From assembly GCA_030998225.1 (NCBI GenBank), contig JAPYXD010000052.1, positions 62,001 to 126,000 on the forward strand: DNA of 64,000 nt. The letters are read 5' to 3'. Within the stretch, counting starts at the first letter, position 1; every line of letters starts with the position of its first letter. The DNA comes from Diplolepis rosae (lineage: Eukaryota; Arthropoda; Insecta; Hymenoptera; Diplolepididae). This document shows, in pieces, positions 60,250 through 64,000 of this stretch. The position numbers and the translations under genes are program-made. Below the pieces are notes generated by a model. The model was not told where the DNA came from, made no database searches, and worked only from the letters and a program-made list of their open reading frames with translations.

Positions 60250-61420
60250 CAAAATTTAAAAGTTTATTAAAGAAAAACATGTACAATAGTATTATTCAAA
60301 GTATTGGCCATCTGAACCTATGACTTCTTCCCATCTTTCTGGCAATTTGTGGATTCCGTACCAAAAGAACTGCGCCAGCTTGGCAGCCAAGAATGAATCA
60401 AGCCAATTTTTGATACCCTGTTCTGATGTGAATCGTATTCCAGTGAGGGCGTTCTGCATCGAACGGAATAAATGGTAGTCCGAAGGGGCAAGGTCTGGAC
60501 TATAAGGCGGGTGGGGTAAAACTTCCCATCCACTGGTTTCCAAATAGTTCTTAACCAGAATAGCAACATGGGGCCGAGCGTTGTCATGATGGAAAATTAT
60601 TGCCTCGTGTCTGGTCGCATATTCCGAGCGTTTTTAGGCTATTGCTCTCTTCAAACAAATTAATTGTGTTCAGCAGCGTTCTCCATTGATGGTTTCACCC
60701 GGCTTTAGCAACTCATAATACAGCACACCCTTCTGATCCCACCAAATACAGAGCATTACCTTCGCGTCATGGATATTCGACTTTGCCGTTGATTTGGCTA
60801 AGTTGGCCGGGTTTCACATATGATTTTTAGCGCTTGGGGTTGTCGTAATGGATCCATTTTTCATCACCAGCTACAATCCGATGCAAAAACGACTTCTTTT
60901 TGTAGCGTTCCAGCAGCATTTCGGACATGCAAAACCGCTTTTTAACGTCTCTCGGCTTGAGTTCATGTGGAACCCAATTCCCTTGCTTTTGAATGTATCC
61001 GGCTGCTGTTAAACGTTCTGAAATGGCTGCTTGAGTGACTCCCAAAGATTCTGCGAACTCTTCTTGTGTTTGGCAACAATCTTCATCAAGTAATGCTTCC
61101 AGTTCTTCATCTTCAAACTTCTTTGGCACTTTTGGCACGTTTGCTCAGCTAGAGCATGTTCACCATAAACTTCCACCAAACTACGATGACTTTCGGCAGC
61201 AGTTTTCTTTATATTAAAGTAATGAAGAAGAACTCCCAGCAAAAACACTTTTTCAGGCACAAAGTTCGACATATTTGAGTGAAAAATAATTATTGTTGTT
61301 TACGCTTCAAATGAATGACATATACTGAAAAAGATGCGCAATGACAGTAGCTTTCCAACGCATGTTCTGAATATTGGAATGATGGAATAATAATCAAGTT
61401 ACGCCATCTCTTAGCAAACC
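60250..61420 (-). mobile_element. Mariner transposon (DD34D), frameshifted
   Basis: Most of a mariner transposase is present on the minus strand in several frames, from MSNFVPEKVFLLGVLLHYFN at 61272 to the C-terminus at 60292. Exact terminal repeats were not resolved. It lies between the AT-hook region and a gypsy leader. Confidence 0.85.
60292..61272 (-). pseudogene. Mariner transposase pseudogene
   Basis: N-terminal helix-turn-helix: FNIKKTAAESHRSLVEVYGE (61272-61009 frame), then a frame change into FEDEELEALLDEDCCQTQEE and FAESLGVTQAAISERLTAAG (61138-60827). The first catalytic block is VAGDEKWIHYDNPKR. After another frame change HHDNARPH (second Asp) and [14 protein letters not shown] (third Asp) are separated by exactly 34 residues, the DD34D signature of mariner. 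The C-terminus ends [13 protein letters not shown]. All three catalytic Asp survive but at least two frameshifts make it inactive. Confidence 0.92.
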
Positions 61421-61528
61421 GCACAAATGAAGTTATAGATCCAATAGTTTGGAGCTAGTTCTGGTAAGAACTGAACTCCTTGATCTCAACTAAGTCTCGT
61501 GTTTTTTTACGGGGTATATATTGAGATG

Positions 61529-62815
<1,287 letters not shown>

Positions 62816-62838
62816 TAACAGCAAAAGAAAACAGAGAT

Positions 62839-62900
62839 TGTCGCGGGACGCGACACCCGATAGGGAAAAAGTATTGTCTGTTTTGTTTTTGAATAAAAAA
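62839..62900 (+). repeat. Gypsy LTR edge (TGTCGCGGGACGCGACA)
   Basis: AAAAGAAAACAGAGAT, a polypurine-like tract, is followed by TGTCGCGGGACGCGACA, a near-palindrome of the type seen at LTR starts at 36821, 42516 and 55497. The right end of the LTR is not recognised. Confidence 0.45.
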
Positions 62901-64000
62901 AATCAGGTTGGTCAAAGTGAATGTTCCGCACCGACTAATGTTGTGTCCAGAACTCTAGCGGTCATTTTTTTAAAAACTTGAAAATCTTTTTATTCTGCAG
63001 TATCATGAGTCGTTCAATCGGACAGAGGCAATAAAGTACAATACTTTATTTCTTACCAGACCTTCAATAAAATATCATAGGAAGAAAAGTGCGCTGATCA
63101 TTACTATGCTTCGTACAACGCATCCAAATATTTTTGGAGAAATTCACAAGGTCTTACTTTATTTCTTGTCTCATATCTGATTTTATGAAATTTTATACAT
63201 ATTTTCTTAATTTGTAATAATAAATAATTAATTTTCTTTATGAAAAATGTTAATAATTGCATGATTTGAATTGCCTGGCTTATACAGCCAATGGTTTGGT
63301 TATATTATATTATTCTAGACAAATAGCTCCTCTATAACTTATTTGCTTTTCCTCCATGTTAACTGGAAAATTAATTAGTAATAAGTGGAATCGCATTTTC
63401 TATTGTCTAAAGTGGCTTCAATGTATTTATAATCTCAGTAGGACTATTTAGTTCGTGTGAATCAGAAGGACATAATTTTGCTCAAAATGTTAAGAATAAT
63501 TGCAAATTGTATCAAATTATAGATAAAATAGAATGATTTTTCATTGTAAATAGAAACCTAAAAAAGGTTTGATTGCAATTCCATTTCTTTAATTCTTATC
63601 TTTTTGTTTTAATTTTACTATTTTAAATTACAATTGTCAAGTTTAAAATATCAGGCAGAATATACCATTCATTTAGATAATTGCTTATTCCACATTACTT
63701 CTACTTGCAAATAATATTCAAATTTATTGAAATTTATCATTTTCAAAATTTGAATAAAAAGTACGATAGAAGACATACTTTAGTAGATCATATTCAATAT
63801 CAGTACATCCATTTTTATAGATCACAATTACTTATGATATATAAAATAAAATCAATAATTCAAAAAACTTGTTCTATGCTTTAAAAAAATTAACATTTTC
63901 AATACATGCGAGTAATAAAAGCAGAACGTATATAATCCTGTAGCCAAAATAAATTTTCAATTTTAATTATTACCCCATTCTTTGAAATTACGGCCGAGAA
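62901..64000. other. Unassigned AT-rich sequence
   Basis: Nothing recognisable on either strand. The open frame at 63681-63884 has no domain or context. Confidence 0.45.

Overview
This window reads as arthropod, most likely insect, heterochromatin or a heterochromatin edge. It is AT-rich and spliceosomal, and it is full of insect-type transposons: Ty3/gypsy, mariner, a Tc1-like element, a piggyBac MITE and many foldback elements. The gypsy and mariner families resemble those common in Hymenoptera, but the sequence alone does not fix the order. Almost every gene-like stretch is a transposon remnant.

Layout. (1) 1-27238 is one uninterrupted satellite array of about 112 head-to-tail monomers. 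The basic monomer is 243 bp, with a diverged 248-bp form and a short (~229-bp) form. The proximal half is organised as a 7,508-bp higher-order repeat. The distal half uses other periods (2,192 bp and 1,220 bp). (2) 27243-36580 is minus-strand Ty3/gypsy debris: integrase cut by the satellite, RNase H and RT fragments, and a decayed gag-like region. It is broken up by a piggyBac MITE with perfect TTAA duplications, a 184-bp palindrome, a GAA microsatellite and a ~460-bp TIR element. (3) 36580-44400 holds LTR scraps, a long hairpin element, exon-like blocks with a BEN-like domain (the best host-gene candidate), three copies of a ~0.5-kb GC-richer interspersed repeat, and a mariner split by one of those copies.

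(4) 45829-54511 is the most interesting part: a 5'-truncated, decayed gypsy-type endogenous retrovirus on the plus strand. Its order is RT tail/RNase H, linker, integrase, a CARD-like small ORF, an envelope resembling chuvirus (mononegavirus) glycoproteins, a protein with three dsRNA-binding-domain-like modules plus a CCHC zinc knuckle, an unrecognised ORF, and another zinc-knuckle ORF. A CARD-like protein and a triple-dsRBD protein flanking a captured viral glycoprotein suggest a counter-defence cassette against apoptosis and RNA interference. That function is inference; the gene order and motifs are read directly.

(5) 54780-64000 contains a Tc1-like remnant, a ~950-bp TIR element, a small MITE, an AT-hook ORF, a broken DD34D mariner, and a gypsy gag with four nonsense codons running into a ~178-bp GA microsatellite and an LTR edge. 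Long stretches between these hold nothing I can identify.

Most domain calls rest on pattern recognition of translated sequence without database searches. The CARD, dsRBD and BEN assignments should be read as strong suggestions, and the higher-order repeat offsets as direct measurements.
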